Origin: Nisaea acidiphila
Lineage (GTDB): Bacteria > Pseudomonadota > Alphaproteobacteria > Thalassobaculales > Thalassobaculaceae
DNA length: 64,000 nucleotides
Direction of reading: 5' to 3'
NCBI RefSeq assembly: GCF_024662015.1
Contig: NZ_CP102480.1
Coordinates: 124,001 to 188,000 of the forward strand
A model generated the notes under the pieces. That model worked only from the letters and a program-made list of their open reading frames with translations, ran no database searches and was not told the origin of the DNA. This document shows, in pieces, positions 17,247-26,764 of this stretch. How positions within the stretch are numbered: the first letter of the stretch is position 1; every line of letters starts with the position of its first letter. The position numbers were made by a program, and so were the translations under genes.

Positions 17247-19343
17247 TCAGGCGGCGAGAGCCGCCAGAAGCAGAAGCGCCACGATATTGGCGATCTTGAT
17301 CATCGGGTTCACCGCCGGGCCGGCCGTGTCCTTGTAGGGATCTCCGACCGTATCGCCGGTCACCGCAGCCTTGTGGGCTTCGGAGCCCTTGCCGCCATGG
17401 TTGCCGTCCTCGATATACTTCTTCGCATTGTCCCAGGCGCCGCCGCCGGCGGTCATGGAAATCGCGACGAAGATACCCGTGACGATGGTGCCGAGCAGCA
17501 TCGCGCCGACCGCGGTGAAGCCCGCGCCCTGCCCGCCGATCAGGCTGATCACGAAATAGACCACGATCGGAGCCAGCACCGGCAGCATCGACGGCACGAT
17601 CATTTCCTTGATCGCCGCCTTGGTCAGCATGTCGACCGCACGGCCGTACTCCGGCTTCTCTGTCCCTTCCATGATGCCGGGACGCTCACGGAACTGCCGC
17701 CGCACTTCCTCGACGACCGCGCCGCCGGCCCGGCCCACGGCCTGCATGCCGAGCGCGCCGAAGAGATAGGGCAGAAGCCCCCCGATGAAGAGGCCGACCA
17801 CCACGTAAGGATTCTGCAGCTCGAACTTGACGTTCAGCTCAGGGAAGTAGTGGGTCAGATCTTCGGTGAAGGCCGCGAACAGCACCAGCGCCGCGAGACC
17901 GGCGGAGCCGATCGCGTAGCCCTTGGTCACCGCCTTGGTGGTGTTGCCGACCGCATCCAGCGCATCCGTGGTCTCGCGCACCGCTTCCGGCAATTCCGCC
18001 ATCTCGGCGATGCCGCCCGCATTGTCAGTGACCGGGCCATAGGCATCCAGAGCCACGACCATGCCGGCCAGCGCCAGCATCGTCGTCGCCGCGATTCCGA
18101 TGCCGAACACACCTGCAAGCAGATAGGCGCCGATGATGCCTCCGGAGATGATCAGCGCCGGCAGCGCCGTTGCCTCCATGGACACCGCGAGCCCCTGGAT
18201 CACGTTGGTACCGTGGCCGGTCTCGGACGACTTGGCGATGGAGCGCACCGGCCGGAACTCGGTCGACGTATAGTACTCGGTCACCCAGACGATCAGCCCG
18301 GTCACGACAAGCCCAACGAGAGCGCAGCCGAAGAGCGACGTTCCCGTCACCTCGAGGCCGTTCTTCATGGCCATGACCGTGTCCCAACCGATCGCCTGGC
18401 TGACGACACCTCCGATCAGGACAGCCGAAAGCACGGCACTGACAATGAAGCCCTTGTAGAGCGCTTTCATGATCTTCTTGTCCGGTCCAAGCCGCACGAA
18501 GAAGGCACCCACGACCGACGCCAGGATGCAGACGGCGCCGATCAGCAGCGGGAAGGTCAACATCAGGGCCGCCGCCTCTCCGGTGAAGAAGATGGCCGCC
18601 AGAAGCATGGTTGCCACCACGGTCACGGCATAGGTTTCGAAGAGATCCGCCGCCATCCCCGCGCAATCGCCGACATTGTCGCCGACATTGTCCGCGATAA
18701 CGGCCGGATTGCGGGGGTCGTCTTCCGGAATTCCGGCCTCGACCTTGCCGACGAGGTCGGCACCGACATCGGCACCCTTTGTGAAAATACCGCCGCCGAG
18801 ACGGGCAAAAATGGAGATTAGCGAGGCGCCGAAGCTGAGGGCGACGAGCGCTTCAAGCACGTGTCGCATACCGGCTTCGGTACCGGCGTCATACATGCCG
18901 ATCAGAATGGCGTAGTAACCGGCAACCCCAAGCAGCCCGAGACCAACCACCAGCATCCCGGTGATCGCACCGGATTTGAACGCGATATCGAGCGCCGGAA
19001 CCATGCCGACGGTCGCCGCCTGCGTGGTGCGGACATTGGCCCGCACGGAAACGTGCATGCCGATATACCCGGCGACGCCAGAAAGGACGGCGCCGATCAC
19101 AAAGCCGATTGCAACGGTCATCCCGAGCGTAAAGCCGAGAATCACCGCGACGACGACGCCGACGATACCGATTGTCGTGTACTGGCGGTTCAGGTACGCC
19201 GCTGCGCCTTCCTGAACCGCGCCTGCAATTTCCTGCATCCGCGCGGACCCGGCATCGGCGGCGAGCACCGACCGTATGGCCCAAAGTCCGTAGAGCAAGG
19301 CCGCCACCCCGCAGAGGATGACGAAAGCCAAAGTTCCGCTCAT
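17247..19343 (-). CDS. hppA: K+-insensitive membrane-bound H+-translocating pyrophosphatase
   Basis: Couples hydrolysis of pyrophosphate to proton pumping across the inner membrane. The 698 residues form about 16 membrane helices. Substrate-binding motifs are intact: [44 protein letters not shown] region, the [17 protein letters not shown] stretch and the C-terminal [17 protein letters not shown]. The GNTTKA motif has Lys where K+-dependent enzymes have Ala, so this is the K+-independent, H+-pumping subclass. It is monocistronic: the upstream spacer is 220 bp and a terminator follows. Confidence 0.97.
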   Translation of the reverse strand: MSGTLAFVILCGVAALLYGLWAIRSVLAADAGSARMQEIAGAVQEGAAAYLNRQYTTIGIVGVVVAVILGFTLGMTVAIGFVIGAVLSGVAGYIGMHVSVRANVRTTQAATVGMVPALDIAFKSGAITGMLVVGLGLLGVAGYYAILIGMYDAGTEAGMRHVLEALVALSFGASLISIFARLGGGIFTKGADVGADLVGKVEAGIPEDDPRNPAVIADNVGDNVGDCAGMAADLFETYAVTVVATMLLAAIFFTGEAAALMLTFPLLIGAVCILASVVGAFFVRLGPDKKIMKALYKGFIVSAVLSAVLIGGVVSQAIGWDTVMAMKNGLEVTGTSLFGCALVGLVVTGLIVWVTEYYTSTEFRPVRSIAKSSETGHGTNVIQGLAVSMEATALPALIISGGIIGAYLLAGVFGIGIAATTMLALAGMVVALDAYGPVTDNAGGIAEMAELPEAVRETTDALDAVGNTTKAVTKGYAIGSAGLAALVLFAAFTEDLTHYFPELNVKFELQNPYVVVGLFIGGLLPYLFGALGMQAVGRAGGAVVEEVRRQFRERPGIMEGTEKPEYGRAVDMLTKAAIKEMIVPSMLPVLAPIVVYFVISLIGGQGAGFTAVGAMLLGTIVTGIFVAISMTAGGGAWDNAKKYIEDGNHGGKGSEAHKAAVTGDTVGDPYKDTAGPAVNPMIKIANIVALLLLAALAA

Positions 19344-19563
19344 ATCCGAAACCCTTCTTTTCTCTTGTGCACGTTTCCTCGCCTCAGGGTCCGGTCTTTG
19401 CGCCGGACTCCATCTGGCATTTCAAATCGAAGGGTGAAATTAGCAGATAGCGAAAAGAATTCTTGCCGGTCTCCGCCCCACCACTCCAAGTGGGGAAAAA
19501 CCTAGCAAAAATTCAGGTCGTGTAAAGCGTATCTAACTGAATCCGCAATTACATTTACGGTCT

Positions 19564-20763
19564 TTACGCAGCCTTGCGCTGTTGCCAAAGGGCAATCGCA
19601 ATAACTGAACCGGCCAAGGCGAGGAGCGGCAATACGCCATAATTGACCGCGTTCCACCCAAAGCTGTTCAGGAGCGCTCCGGAGGCGAACGAAGACACGG
19701 TAACCGTACCGAATACGAGGAAATCGTTCAGTCCCTGCACCTTGGCGCGTTCGTCCGGCGAGTGGCATTCGGCAAGCAGCGAGGTACCGCCGACGAACAT
19801 GAAATTCCATCCAACGCCCAGCAGAACGAGCCCCAGCCAGAATCGCTCGATCTCAAGCCCGCTGATATTCACCAGCGCCGCGCCCACAAGAATGATCGCA
19901 CCGACCAACATGACCTGACGCACCCCGAATCGCTGAATGAGCGACCCGGTAATAAAGGACGGCGCGTACATCGCCAGCACATGCCACTGGATGACAAAAG
20001 CCGCATCCCGGAACTCGTACCCGCAGCCGACAATGGCGAGCGGGGTCGCGGTCATCACGAAACTCATGACGCCATAACCGATCATCGCGCCGACAGCCGC
20101 GACCACAAAGGTCGGCTGACGGACGATCTCCGAGAGTGGACGGATGTCCGGGCTTTCTGACGTATGGCGGACCGGCGGAATATCCACGAAATAGAGAAAG
20201 GCGAACGAGATCGCCTGAACGCAAGCGACAGCAATGAAGCAGCCGGCGTAAGTGATCGGCTCGAAGAGGTCGTAGGACCATTTGGAGAGTTCCGGACCGA
20301 CGATGGCCGCGAAGACGCCGCCCGCGAGAACAAGTGAGATCGCCCTACTTCGGAACGCGGCGCTCGCCGTGTCCGCAGCGGCATGCCGATAGAAGATCGC
20401 GAACCCCTGGAAACAGCCGATCAGCATCGATCCGGCAGCGAAGATCAGGAAGCTGCGCTCGAATATCCCGTGAAAGGCGGCGAGCGCGCCGACGATACCG
20501 ATACTTACGCCCACGGCGAACCCAGCCCGGCGCCCGATCCGCTTCATCAGGAAGGATGCCGGAAGGGTCGTCAGCATCGTCGCGGTGAACTGCAACGCCA
20601 GCGGCACAGTCGACCAGGCCGGATCGGAGGCCAGTTGCTGGCCGACCAGTGCGGTCACCGTCATATTGACCGACATCCCGGTCATCGCCAGCGCCTGACA
20701 GATCGCCAGAAGGATGACATTACGGACCGTCGGGTCGCGGCCTTCGAGGGTGGTGCTGGTCAT
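19564..20763 (-). CDS. MFS transporter
   Basis: Inner-membrane carrier of 399 residues with about 12 hydrophobic helices. Features include LASDPAWSTVPLALQFTA, the basic turn SFLMKRIGRRAGF after helix 2, and FVGGTSLLAECHSPDERAKVQGLNDFL in the second half, a segment typical of a widespread alphaproteobacterial MFS group. The substrate is unknown. It ends in a basic stretch (QQRKAA). A 220-bp gap separates it from hppA and I see no clear terminator there. It is unrelated in close sequence to the MFS gene at 9734. Confidence 0.85.
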   Translation of the reverse strand: MTSTTLEGRDPTVRNVILLAICQALAMTGMSVNMTVTALVGQQLASDPAWSTVPLALQFTATMLTTLPASFLMKRIGRRAGFAVGVSIGIVGALAAFHGIFERSFLIFAAGSMLIGCFQGFAIFYRHAAADTASAAFRSRAISLVLAGGVFAAIVGPELSKWSYDLFEPITYAGCFIAVACVQAISFAFLYFVDIPPVRHTSESPDIRPLSEIVRQPTFVVAAVGAMIGYGVMSFVMTATPLAIVGCGYEFRDAAFVIQWHVLAMYAPSFITGSLIQRFGVRQVMLVGAIILVGAALVNISGLEIERFWLGLVLLGVGWNFMFVGGTSLLAECHSPDERAKVQGLNDFLVFGTVTVSSFASGALLNSFGWNAVNYGVLPLLALAGSVIAIALWQQRKAA

Positions 20764-20850
20764 GAATTTTCACGGGTCTGCCGATTGGAGGCCGTTCTGG
20801 TAGCACGCCTACCGGTAGCCTGCCAGTTCCCCGGGTGGACGCAGTGCAGG

Positions 20851-21333
20851 TCAGCCCTGCAGCGGCCTCTCGAACACGTTCTGGAACAGCAGGTCGACGA
20901 TCACGCCCTCGCCAACGATTTCCTCGGTTTTCGCCAGAAGACGCTGCTTCAGAAAGGCCAGATCTTTGATGCCGGGCTTGATATCGAGCGAGGAAAGCGC
21001 ATGCACATATTTGAGATAGGCATCAATGATCCGAACCTTGTCCCGGTTCACAAGCTCGAAATTTGGCCCCGGCTCGACTTCAATAAATATATGGAGAACC
21101 AGGAAACGGTCGACCTGGCCATCCTTGAAGATCGGGATACTGAGCGGCTCCAGGTCGACCAGCTGGGTGACTGAGGGCCGTTCCTTGACCGCCTTCTCCT
21201 CTTCCGGCGGAACTTCCTGCCCGAGCATTTCCAAGACCATCGGGGGAAGCAGGCCGGGCGCAAACATGGAGACGCCGAAGACCCCGCCTCCGGCGAGCGC
21301 GATCAGGATAACGAGGATGATGACGATCTTCAT
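20851..21333 (-). CDS. FliL-like membrane-anchored periplasmic protein
   Basis: A 160-residue protein with a single N-terminal membrane helix (residues about 2-30) and a periplasmic domain that resembles FliL: LEPLSIPIFKDGQVDRFLVLHIFIEVEPG, then DKVRIIDAYLKYVHALSS and FLKQRLLAKTEEIVGEGVIVDLLFQNVFERPL. FliL supports flagellar stators, but there is no flagellar gene nearby. The gene follows thiL by 20 nt, so it may act outside motility. The assignment rests on the fold pattern. Confidence 0.7.
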   Translation of the reverse strand: MKIVIILVILIALAGGGVFGVSMFAPGLLPPMVLEMLGQEVPPEEEKAVKERPSVTQLVDLEPLSIPIFKDGQVDRFLVLHIFIEVEPGPNFELVNRDKVRIIDAYLKYVHALSSLDIKPGIKDLAFLKQRLLAKTEEIVGEGVIVDLLFQNVFERPLQG

Positions 21334-21353
21334 GGCTTCATTTAACCCGCGGA

Positions 21354-22340
21354 CTAGGCGTGGGTATAGCCCCGGCGCTCGATAGCGACCTCGTTTCCGA
21401 CCTCATCGACCACATAGACACCGCGCCCGGGCAGGATCTTGCCGATCCGGCAGATCGGCACGCCGGCCTCCTCGGCCCGCTCCAAAACCGCTTCTCTGGC
21501 CTCCTTGGGAGCGGTGAAGAGCAGTTCATAGTCGTCCCCGGAGGCAATCAGATTGACCGGCTCGGACTTTCCGGAGCGAACCAGCGCCGCGGCCGCCGCC
21601 GAGACCGGCACCCGTGGCAGCGCGATATTGGCCGCGACCCCGGATGCTTTTGCTATATGCCCCAGGTCCTGGACAAGTCCGTCGGAGACGTCGAGCGCTG
21701 CGCTCGCAACACGGAGCAACGCTCGGCCCAGCATCGGCCGCGGTTCCGGGAGCTGATAGCGGTCGACCAGATAACCGCGATCCGGCCCCTCAATATCGGC
21801 GATCTCGCTTCTCAGAACCGCCAAGCCAAGCCCGGAATCGCCGATCGTCCCGGAAACGAAGATATCGTCCCCGGCCCGAGCGCCGCTGCGCAGCAGGGCC
21901 CGGTCTTCCGGAATCCAGCCGAAAGCGGTAACGGAGATCGTCAGCGGGCCCGGCGTTGAGACGCTGTCTCCGCCAAGCAATCGGATGCCGAAAGTGAGGT
22001 GGTCACTCCTCTGGCCGGACGCGAAAGCCTCCAGCCAGGCTTCCGCATTTTCCATTCCGGACGGAAGCGCGAGCGTGATCGTATAACCGTAGGGATCCGC
22101 GCCCATCGCGGCGAGATCCGAAATGTTGACCCTGAGCGCTTTCCGCGCCACGCGGTCCGCCGGGTCGCTCTCAAGAAAGTGGACGCCGGCGACGAGGGCA
22201 TCCGCGGTAACCGCCATCCGCATCCCCGGGGGTGGGGAAACGATCGCCGCATCGTCGGCAAGACCCAACGCATCGCTCTGCCCCGCTACCAGCGGAGAGA
22301 AATAGTGTGCGATCCGCTCGAACTCGCCGAGCTTCTTCAT
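21354..22340 (-). CDS. thiL: Thiamine-monophosphate kinase
   Basis: Phosphorylates thiamine monophosphate to the active cofactor thiamine pyrophosphate. About 328 residues with the ATP-binding LADDAAIVSP motif, TADALVAGVHFLE, ISDLAAMGADPYGYTI, GGDSVSTPGPLTISVTA, GTIGDSGLGLAVL, LDVSDGLVQDLGHIA and ASGDDYELLFT. The start is the ATG at 22340 (MKKLGEFERI); the preceding TTG is an alternative. It lies 3 nt after nusB, so the two are coupled in expression. Confidence 0.97.
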   Translation of the reverse strand: MKKLGEFERIAHYFSPLVAGQSDALGLADDAAIVSPPPGMRMAVTADALVAGVHFLESDPADRVARKALRVNISDLAAMGADPYGYTITLALPSGMENAEAWLEAFASGQRSDHLTFGIRLLGGDSVSTPGPLTISVTAFGWIPEDRALLRSGARAGDDIFVSGTIGDSGLGLAVLRSEIADIEGPDRGYLVDRYQLPEPRPMLGRALLRVASAALDVSDGLVQDLGHIAKASGVAANIALPRVPVSAAAAALVRSGKSEPVNLIASGDDYELLFTAPKEAREAVLERAEEAGVPICRIGKILPGRGVYVVDEVGNEVAIERRGYTHA

Positions 22341-22343
22341 CAA

Positions 22344-22847
22344 TCAGGCGTCCTCGGCGCCGGAGTCCACGGCTCCGGACCGATCGTCCCGCACGGTACG
22401 CGCAATGCGATCGAGAACGCCGTTGATGAAACCGGGCTCCTTCTCGGCGAAGAAAGCATGAGCCACATCGACATATTCCGAGATCACGACCGCCGCCGGG
22501 ACGTCTCCATGCGACAACAGCTCGTGCGCGCCGCTTTGCAGGATATTCCGGACAATCGTCTCGAGCCGGTCGAGAGACCAATCCTCCGTCAGCGCGCCTT
22601 CGATAAGCCGGTCAACGGTCTCGAGGTCGGACGCAACGCCCGCCGCCAATCTCTCATAGAAGACAGGATCTGCCGGGCCGAAACTCTCATCCTCCGCCCC
22701 GCCGTCGAGGCGCAATTCCTTGAACTCGGAGATGACCCTCGGCGCCGGCGTGCCGGTGATCGCCATCTGATAGAGCGTCTGAACCGCCGCCAGCCGTGCA
22801 GCGGTCCTGCGCTTACGGTCCGCAGCCTTCTCGGAGGACTTGCTCAT
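22344..22847 (-). CDS. nusB: Transcription antitermination factor NusB
   Basis: RNA-binding factor that, with NusE (S10), supports rRNA transcription antitermination. About 167 residues. Motifs: RRTAARLAAVQTLYQMAITG at the N-terminus, then DRLIEGALTEDWSLDRLETIVRNILQSGAHELL and VISEYVDVAHAFFAEKEPGFINGVLDRIAR. I chose the ATG at 22847 (MSKSSEKAADR), 7 nt after ribH; a longer reading adds a 39-residue Arg-rich extension unlike the family. It sits inside the riboflavin-thiamine cluster, a common alphaproteobacterial order. Confidence 0.95.
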   Translation of the reverse strand: MSKSSEKAADRKRRTAARLAAVQTLYQMAITGTPAPRVISEFKELRLDGGAEDESFGPADPVFYERLAAGVASDLETVDRLIEGALTEDWSLDRLETIVRNILQSGAHELLSHGDVPAAVVISEYVDVAHAFFAEKEPGFINGVLDRIARTVRDDRSGAVDSGAEDA

Positions 22848-22854
22848 ATGACGC

Positions 22855-23292
22855 TCACTCGATTCCGAAATCGCGTTTGATCGCGGCCATCGCCAGCGCC
22901 GCGTTCGCCGCGTCACGGCCTTTATTCTTCTGCTCGACAGACGCACGGGCCCAAGCCTGCTCACGGTTCTCGACCGTCAGAATGCCGTTTCCGATTGCCA
23001 GGCCTTCCCAAAGCGCAAGATCCTGCAGCCCGCGGGCACTTTCTCCGCAGACATAGTCATAATGCGTTGTCTCGCCACGTATCACGCAACCGAGTGCGAC
23101 GTAGCCGTCGAACTCCGGCCCGCTTGTGCGCTGCGAAGCGAAGGAGATCGCCGCCGGAATTTCAAGAGCCCCCGGGACCTCGATCCGCTCGATCTCGGCG
23201 CCTGCCGCCTCAAGCGTAGCCGTGGCACCTTTAACCAACTCGTCCGCGATGTCCTCGTAGAACCGCGCTTCAACAATCAGAATGCGGCTCAT
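22855..23292 (-). CDS. ribH: 6,7-dimethyl-8-ribityllumazine synthase
   Basis: Penultimate step of riboflavin synthesis: condenses the ribityl-amino-uracil with 3,4-dihydroxy-2-butanone 4-phosphate. At 145 residues it is of normal size. Signatures are VEARFYEDIADELVKGA, IEVPGALEIPAAI, YVALGCVIRGETTHYDYVC (catalytic His in THYD), GNGILTVEN and AAMAAIKRD-like ending. The ATG overlaps the ribB stop (TGATG). Confidence 0.97.
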   Translation of the reverse strand: MSRILIVEARFYEDIADELVKGATATLEAAGAEIERIEVPGALEIPAAISFASQRTSGPEFDGYVALGCVIRGETTHYDYVCGESARGLQDLALWEGLAIGNGILTVENREQAWARASVEQKNKGRDAANAALAMAAIKRDFGIE

Positions 23293-24458
23293 CAGTCCGC
23301 TCCTCCGTCTTCAGTTTGAACACCGCGCCGCTCGACCATTGTGAGGCCGTAGCCGTCCAGGCCGACGATCGTGCGGTCGTGATTGCTGAGCAGGACCATC
23401 TCACTGACACCGAGGTCGAGCAGAATCTGCGCCCCGACGCCATAATCCCTGAGCTCGTTCTCGCTGCGCTTTCCATCGGCCTCGGCGCGCAATTTGCGGC
23501 GTACCCGGTCGGAAAGCGCCGTCGCGGACGGCTCGCGGATCAGAACGACAACGCCCCGGCCCTCCTCGCCGATCTGCCGCATCGCGGCCTGCAGCTCGCC
23601 TCCGGCGCGGGAGCCGGTGCGATCGCCGAGAACATCTTCCATAATGCTGAGCGCATGCATCCGGACCAGCACCGGGTCATCGGTCGTGATGTCGCCCTTC
23701 ACCAGCGCGACATGTTCGGCGTAGGTGATCTTGTTTACATAGACGATCATCCGCCAATCGCCGCCGAAGCTGCTGTCGAGCGTGGTCTCGACGGAGCGCT
23801 GGACGACGGACTCGGTCCGCCGGCGATATTCGATCAGGTCGGCGATGGTTGCGACCTTGAGGCCGTGATATTGCGCGAACTGCACGAGATCCGGCAGGCG
23901 CGCCATGGTGCCATCGTCATTCATGATCTCGCAGATCACGCCGGACGGATTCATCCCGGCCATACGGGCGATATCGACGACCGCCTCGGTATGACCTGCG
24001 CGCACCAGGGTCCCGCCGTCGCGCGCCATAAGCGGAAAGACATGGCCGGGCGTCACGATTTCGTCGCGCCCCGCCTTCGGATCGATCGCGACCTGGATCG
24101 TCCGCGCGCGGTCATGGGCGGAGATCCCGGTCGTTACCCCTTCTCGCGCCTCGATAGAAACGGTGAAGGCGGTCTCGTGCCGCGTTCCGTTATTGGCCGA
24201 CATTAGCGGCAGGCCGAGCTTCTCGATCCGCTCTCGCTCCATCGAGAGGCAGATCAGACCTCGGCCGTGCTTTGCCATGAAGTTGATCACTTCCGGCGTC
24301 GCCATCTGCGCCGGAATGCAGAGGTCGCCCTCGTTCTCCCGGTCCTCGTCGTCGACAAGGATGAACATGCGGCCCTGGCGCGCCTCCTCGACCACTTCCT
24401 CTATGGAGGAAAGCGCGGTGCGGTAGAGATCGCCGAGCGGTTCAGCCGTTTCGGTCAT
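23292..24458 (-). CDS. ribB: 3,4-dihydroxy-2-butanone-4-phosphate synthase with degenerate GTP cyclohydrolase II domain
   Basis: The N-terminal half (to about residue 210) is an intact RibB that converts ribulose 5-phosphate to the 4-carbon precursor of riboflavin: DDEDRENEGDL (36-46), KHGRGLICL, TAFTVSIEAREGVTTGISAHDRA and RAGHTEAVVDIARMAG. The second half aligns with GTP cyclohydrolase II (AEHVALVKGDI, VLVRMHALS), but the zinc-binding cysteine motif expected at about 271-285 is absent and the HRQEGRNIGL-like motif reads IREPSATALS (307-316). This half should therefore be inactive in GTP hydrolysis, so a separate ribA is expected elsewhere. Coupled to ribE by a 4-nt overlap. Confidence 0.95.
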   Translation of the reverse strand: MTETAEPLGDLYRTALSSIEEVVEEARQGRMFILVDDEDRENEGDLCIPAQMATPEVINFMAKHGRGLICLSMERERIEKLGLPLMSANNGTRHETAFTVSIEAREGVTTGISAHDRARTIQVAIDPKAGRDEIVTPGHVFPLMARDGGTLVRAGHTEAVVDIARMAGMNPSGVICEIMNDDGTMARLPDLVQFAQYHGLKVATIADLIEYRRRTESVVQRSVETTLDSSFGGDWRMIVYVNKITYAEHVALVKGDITTDDPVLVRMHALSIMEDVLGDRTGSRAGGELQAAMRQIGEEGRGVVVLIREPSATALSDRVRRKLRAEADGKRSENELRDYGVGAQILLDLGVSEMVLLSNHDRTIVGLDGYGLTMVERRGVQTEDGGAD

Positions 24459-25054
24459 TCAGCGGTATCCCGGACATCGATGAGGCGCGCAACATAGCGG
24501 GCAAGCATGTCGACTTCCATGTTCAATTGATCGCCGGGCTTGCGGTCGCTCAGCGTTGTCTCGTTCCAGGTATGCTGGATGATATTCACGCCGAAGGTCG
24601 TGACCGAAACTTCGTTCACCGTCAGGGAGATACCGTCCAGTGCCACGGATCCTTTCTGAGCGACGAAAGCTGCCAACTCCGGCGTGGGACGCAAGGTCAG
24701 CCGATGGCTATCGCCCTCCGAGATAATCGAAACGATCTCCGCCGGGCCGTCGACATGGCCGCTGACGATATGTCCGCCGAGTTCGTCGCCGACCTTCAGC
24801 GCGCGCTCAAGGTTGATTCGCGTTCCTTCTTGCCAGGATGAGAGGTTGGTCTTGGACAGCGTTTCGGCGGAGACATCTGCGGCAAACCAGTCCTCACCCT
24901 TGTCGACAACTGTCAGACAGCAGCCGGAACAGGCGATGGAGGCGCCTATCGCGACATCCGCCATATCGAATCCGGCCGATACGGTCATGCGCGTATCGCC
25001 GGTTTTCTCGATACGGCCAACCGTACCGATATGTGTGATAATTCCCGTGAACAT
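24455..25054 (-). CDS. ribE: Riboflavin synthase alpha subunit
   Basis: Dismutates two lumazine molecules to riboflavin. The 199 residues show the internal duplication of two beta-barrels: MFTGIITHIGTV with IGASIACSGCCLTVV in the first, and GDELGGHIVSGHVDG with VALDGISLTVNEV in the second. The typical MFTGII start is present. The gene lies 9 nt downstream of ribD. No FMN riboswitch is apparent upstream of this cluster. Confidence 0.97.
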   Translation of the reverse strand: MFTGIITHIGTVGRIEKTGDTRMTVSAGFDMADVAIGASIACSGCCLTVVDKGEDWFAADVSAETLSKTNLSSWQEGTRINLERALKVGDELGGHIVSGHVDGPAEIVSIISEGDSHRLTLRPTPELAAFVAQKGSVALDGISLTVNEVSVTTFGVNIIQHTWNETTLSDRKPGDQLNMEVDMLARYVARLIDVRDTAE

Positions 25055-25063
25055 TGGCGTAAC

Positions 25064-26173
25064 CTATTTTCGGGGGCGGTAGGTTTCTACCAGATCTTCG
25101 CCCACATTTCTGACATCACGCCGTTCGAAACGCGGCATGAATTCGAGCAACTCAAGGCCGAGATCGCGTACAGCGCCGATCCCGTCCGCACCTATGATGG
25201 CCGGCGCACGGAACCAGACGAGTTCGTCCACCAGTTCGCGGCGCAGGAAGGTCGTCGCAAGTTCCCCGCCGGATTCGATCATCAGACGGGTCACCCCGCG
25301 CTCCGCCAAGGCGGCGAGAATGGCATCCAGATCGAGGCGATTCTCGGTAACCGGCATGTCGCCGACTATCTCCACACCCCCGGCGTGCAGCGCGGCCGCG
25401 TTAGGACTGTCCGCCGACACGGCTGTAAAAACGACAGTCGGAACCTCGCGTGCCGTCTCCGCCACGATCTGGTCCGGCGTCAGCCGCAATCCGCCATCAA
25501 GAATCACCCGAAGCGGCGACCGGTCGAAAAGCCCCGGCAGCCGGCAGGTCAGAGCCGGGTCGTCGGCCAGCACGGTCCCGATGCCTGTCATGATGGCGTC
25601 GTGCGTCGCGCGGATCTGGTGTGAAACCGCCCGGGCACCCGCTCCAGTGATCCACTGGCTCCGCCCGTTCGAGAGCGCCACCTTGCCATCCAGCGAAGAA
25701 GCCAGCTTCAGTGTGACAGCGGGACGGTTCCTGCGGATCCGGGAAAGAAAGCCGATATTCAGGTCTTCGGCCTCCTTTTCGAGCACGCCGGCGGCTATAT
25801 CGATCCCCGCTTCTGACAACTTTGTATGACCGGCGCCGTCGACGCGCGGATCCGGGTCCCGCAAAGCATAAACGACCCTCGCCACTCCCGCGGCGATCAG
25901 AGCGTCCGTGCAGGGCGGCGAGGCTCCGTGATGCGCACAGGGTTCGAGCGATACATAGACCGTCGCCCCTCGTGACAATTCTCCGGCGTCCTTGAGAGCG
26001 ACAGGCTCGGCATGGGGGCGGCCGCCAGGCTGGGTCCAGCCTCTCCCGACAATCACACCGTCATTGACGATGACGCAGCCGACCGCCGGATTGGGGGCGA
26101 CGCGCCCTAGCCCCCGGCGCGCGAGCGCCAGGGCGTGTTGCATAAAGAAAGTATCAGACTGCATCTTGCTCAC
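25064..26173 (-). CDS. ribD: Bifunctional diaminohydroxyphosphoribosylaminopyrimidine deaminase / 5-amino-6-(5-phosphoribosylamino)uracil reductase
   Basis: Carries out the second and third steps of riboflavin synthesis. The N-terminal deaminase has zinc ligands in HAEPVAL and EPCAHHGASPPCTDALI. The C-terminal reductase begins near RPAVTLKLASSLDGKVAL and contains GIGTVLADDPALTCRLPG and MIESGGELATTFLR. The start is uncertain: GTG at 26173 has GGGGAA about 7 nt upstream, and ATG at 26164 (MQSDTFFMQHALAL) fits the protein family equally well. It is the first gene of the rib block, about 75 nt after nrdR. Confidence 0.94.
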   Translation of the reverse strand: MSKMQSDTFFMQHALALARRGLGRVAPNPAVGCVIVNDGVIVGRGWTQPGGRPHAEPVALKDAGELSRGATVYVSLEPCAHHGASPPCTDALIAAGVARVVYALRDPDPRVDGAGHTKLSEAGIDIAAGVLEKEAEDLNIGFLSRIRRNRPAVTLKLASSLDGKVALSNGRSQWITGAGARAVSHQIRATHDAIMTGIGTVLADDPALTCRLPGLFDRSPLRVILDGGLRLTPDQIVAETAREVPTVVFTAVSADSPNAAALHAGGVEIVGDMPVTENRLDLDAILAALAERGVTRLMIESGGELATTFLRRELVDELVWFRAPAIIGADGIGAVRDLGLELLEFMPRFERRDVRNVGEDLVETYRPRK

Positions 26174-26246
26174 TATCCGCTTCCCCGTCTCAGCCGGGAT
26201 AAGCATTCATGTGCCCTGTCCTGCAGTCTCCCGGCGGACGGATCGC

Positions 26247-26708
26247 TCAGTCGTCGCCGTCGTGGCTGATTTCCTCGACGAATTCCTCGAAATCCTTGGC
26301 TTCTCGGAAATTCTTATAGACCGACGCGAAGCGCACATAGGCCACCTGGTCGAGGTTAGCCAGCGACTCCATCACCATCTGCCCGATCACGTCGGACGGG
26401 ATCTCCGCCTCGCCCATGCTTTCCAGGCGGCGCACGATGCTTGTCACCATCCGCTCGACCCGCTCTGGATCGACCGGACGCTTGCGCATGGCGATCTGGA
26501 TCGAACGCACCAGCTTGTCGCGATCGAAGGGGGCCCTCTTACCGGTTTTCTTCACCACGGTCAGCTCTCGCAGCTGAACGCGCTCGAACGTCGTGAAACG
26601 GGCGCCGCAGGCCGGGCAGAACCGCCGCCGCCGAATGGCCGCATGGTCTTCCGTCGGACGGGAATCCTTCACCTGGGTATCGGTGTGGCCGCAGAACGGA
26701 CAGCGCAT
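26247..26708 (-). CDS. nrdR: Transcriptional repressor NrdR
   Basis: Zinc-ribbon/ATP-cone repressor of ribonucleotide reductase genes. At 153 residues it is full length. The N-terminal zinc ribbon uses Cys3, Cys6, Cys31 and Cys34 (RCPFC, FCPAC), followed by [34 protein letters not shown] of the ATP-cone. Placed between glyA and ribD as in most alphaproteobacteria. Confidence 0.98.
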   Translation of the reverse strand: MRCPFCGHTDTQVKDSRPTEDHAAIRRRRFCPACGARFTTFERVQLRELTVVKKTGKRAPFDRDKLVRSIQIAMRKRPVDPERVERMVTSIVRRLESMGEAEIPSDVIGQMVMESLANLDQVAYVRFASVYKNFREAKDFEEFVEEISHDGDD

Positions 26709-26764
26709 CTTTATCCCCCTTCATTCAATCTCGCTTGGGCGGCCTCCCCAGCCGCCCGTCCGGC

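Noticed and set aside
19485-19500. Inverted repeat in the hppA upstream spacer
   Set aside because: CCCCAC/GTGGGG-type repeat has no T-run on either strand in the useful position, so I do not call it a terminator.
22848-26764. FMN riboswitch or glycine riboswitch in the rib/glyA cluster
   Set aside because: The gaps are too short (at most about 75 nt) and lack the conserved cores, so none is supported.
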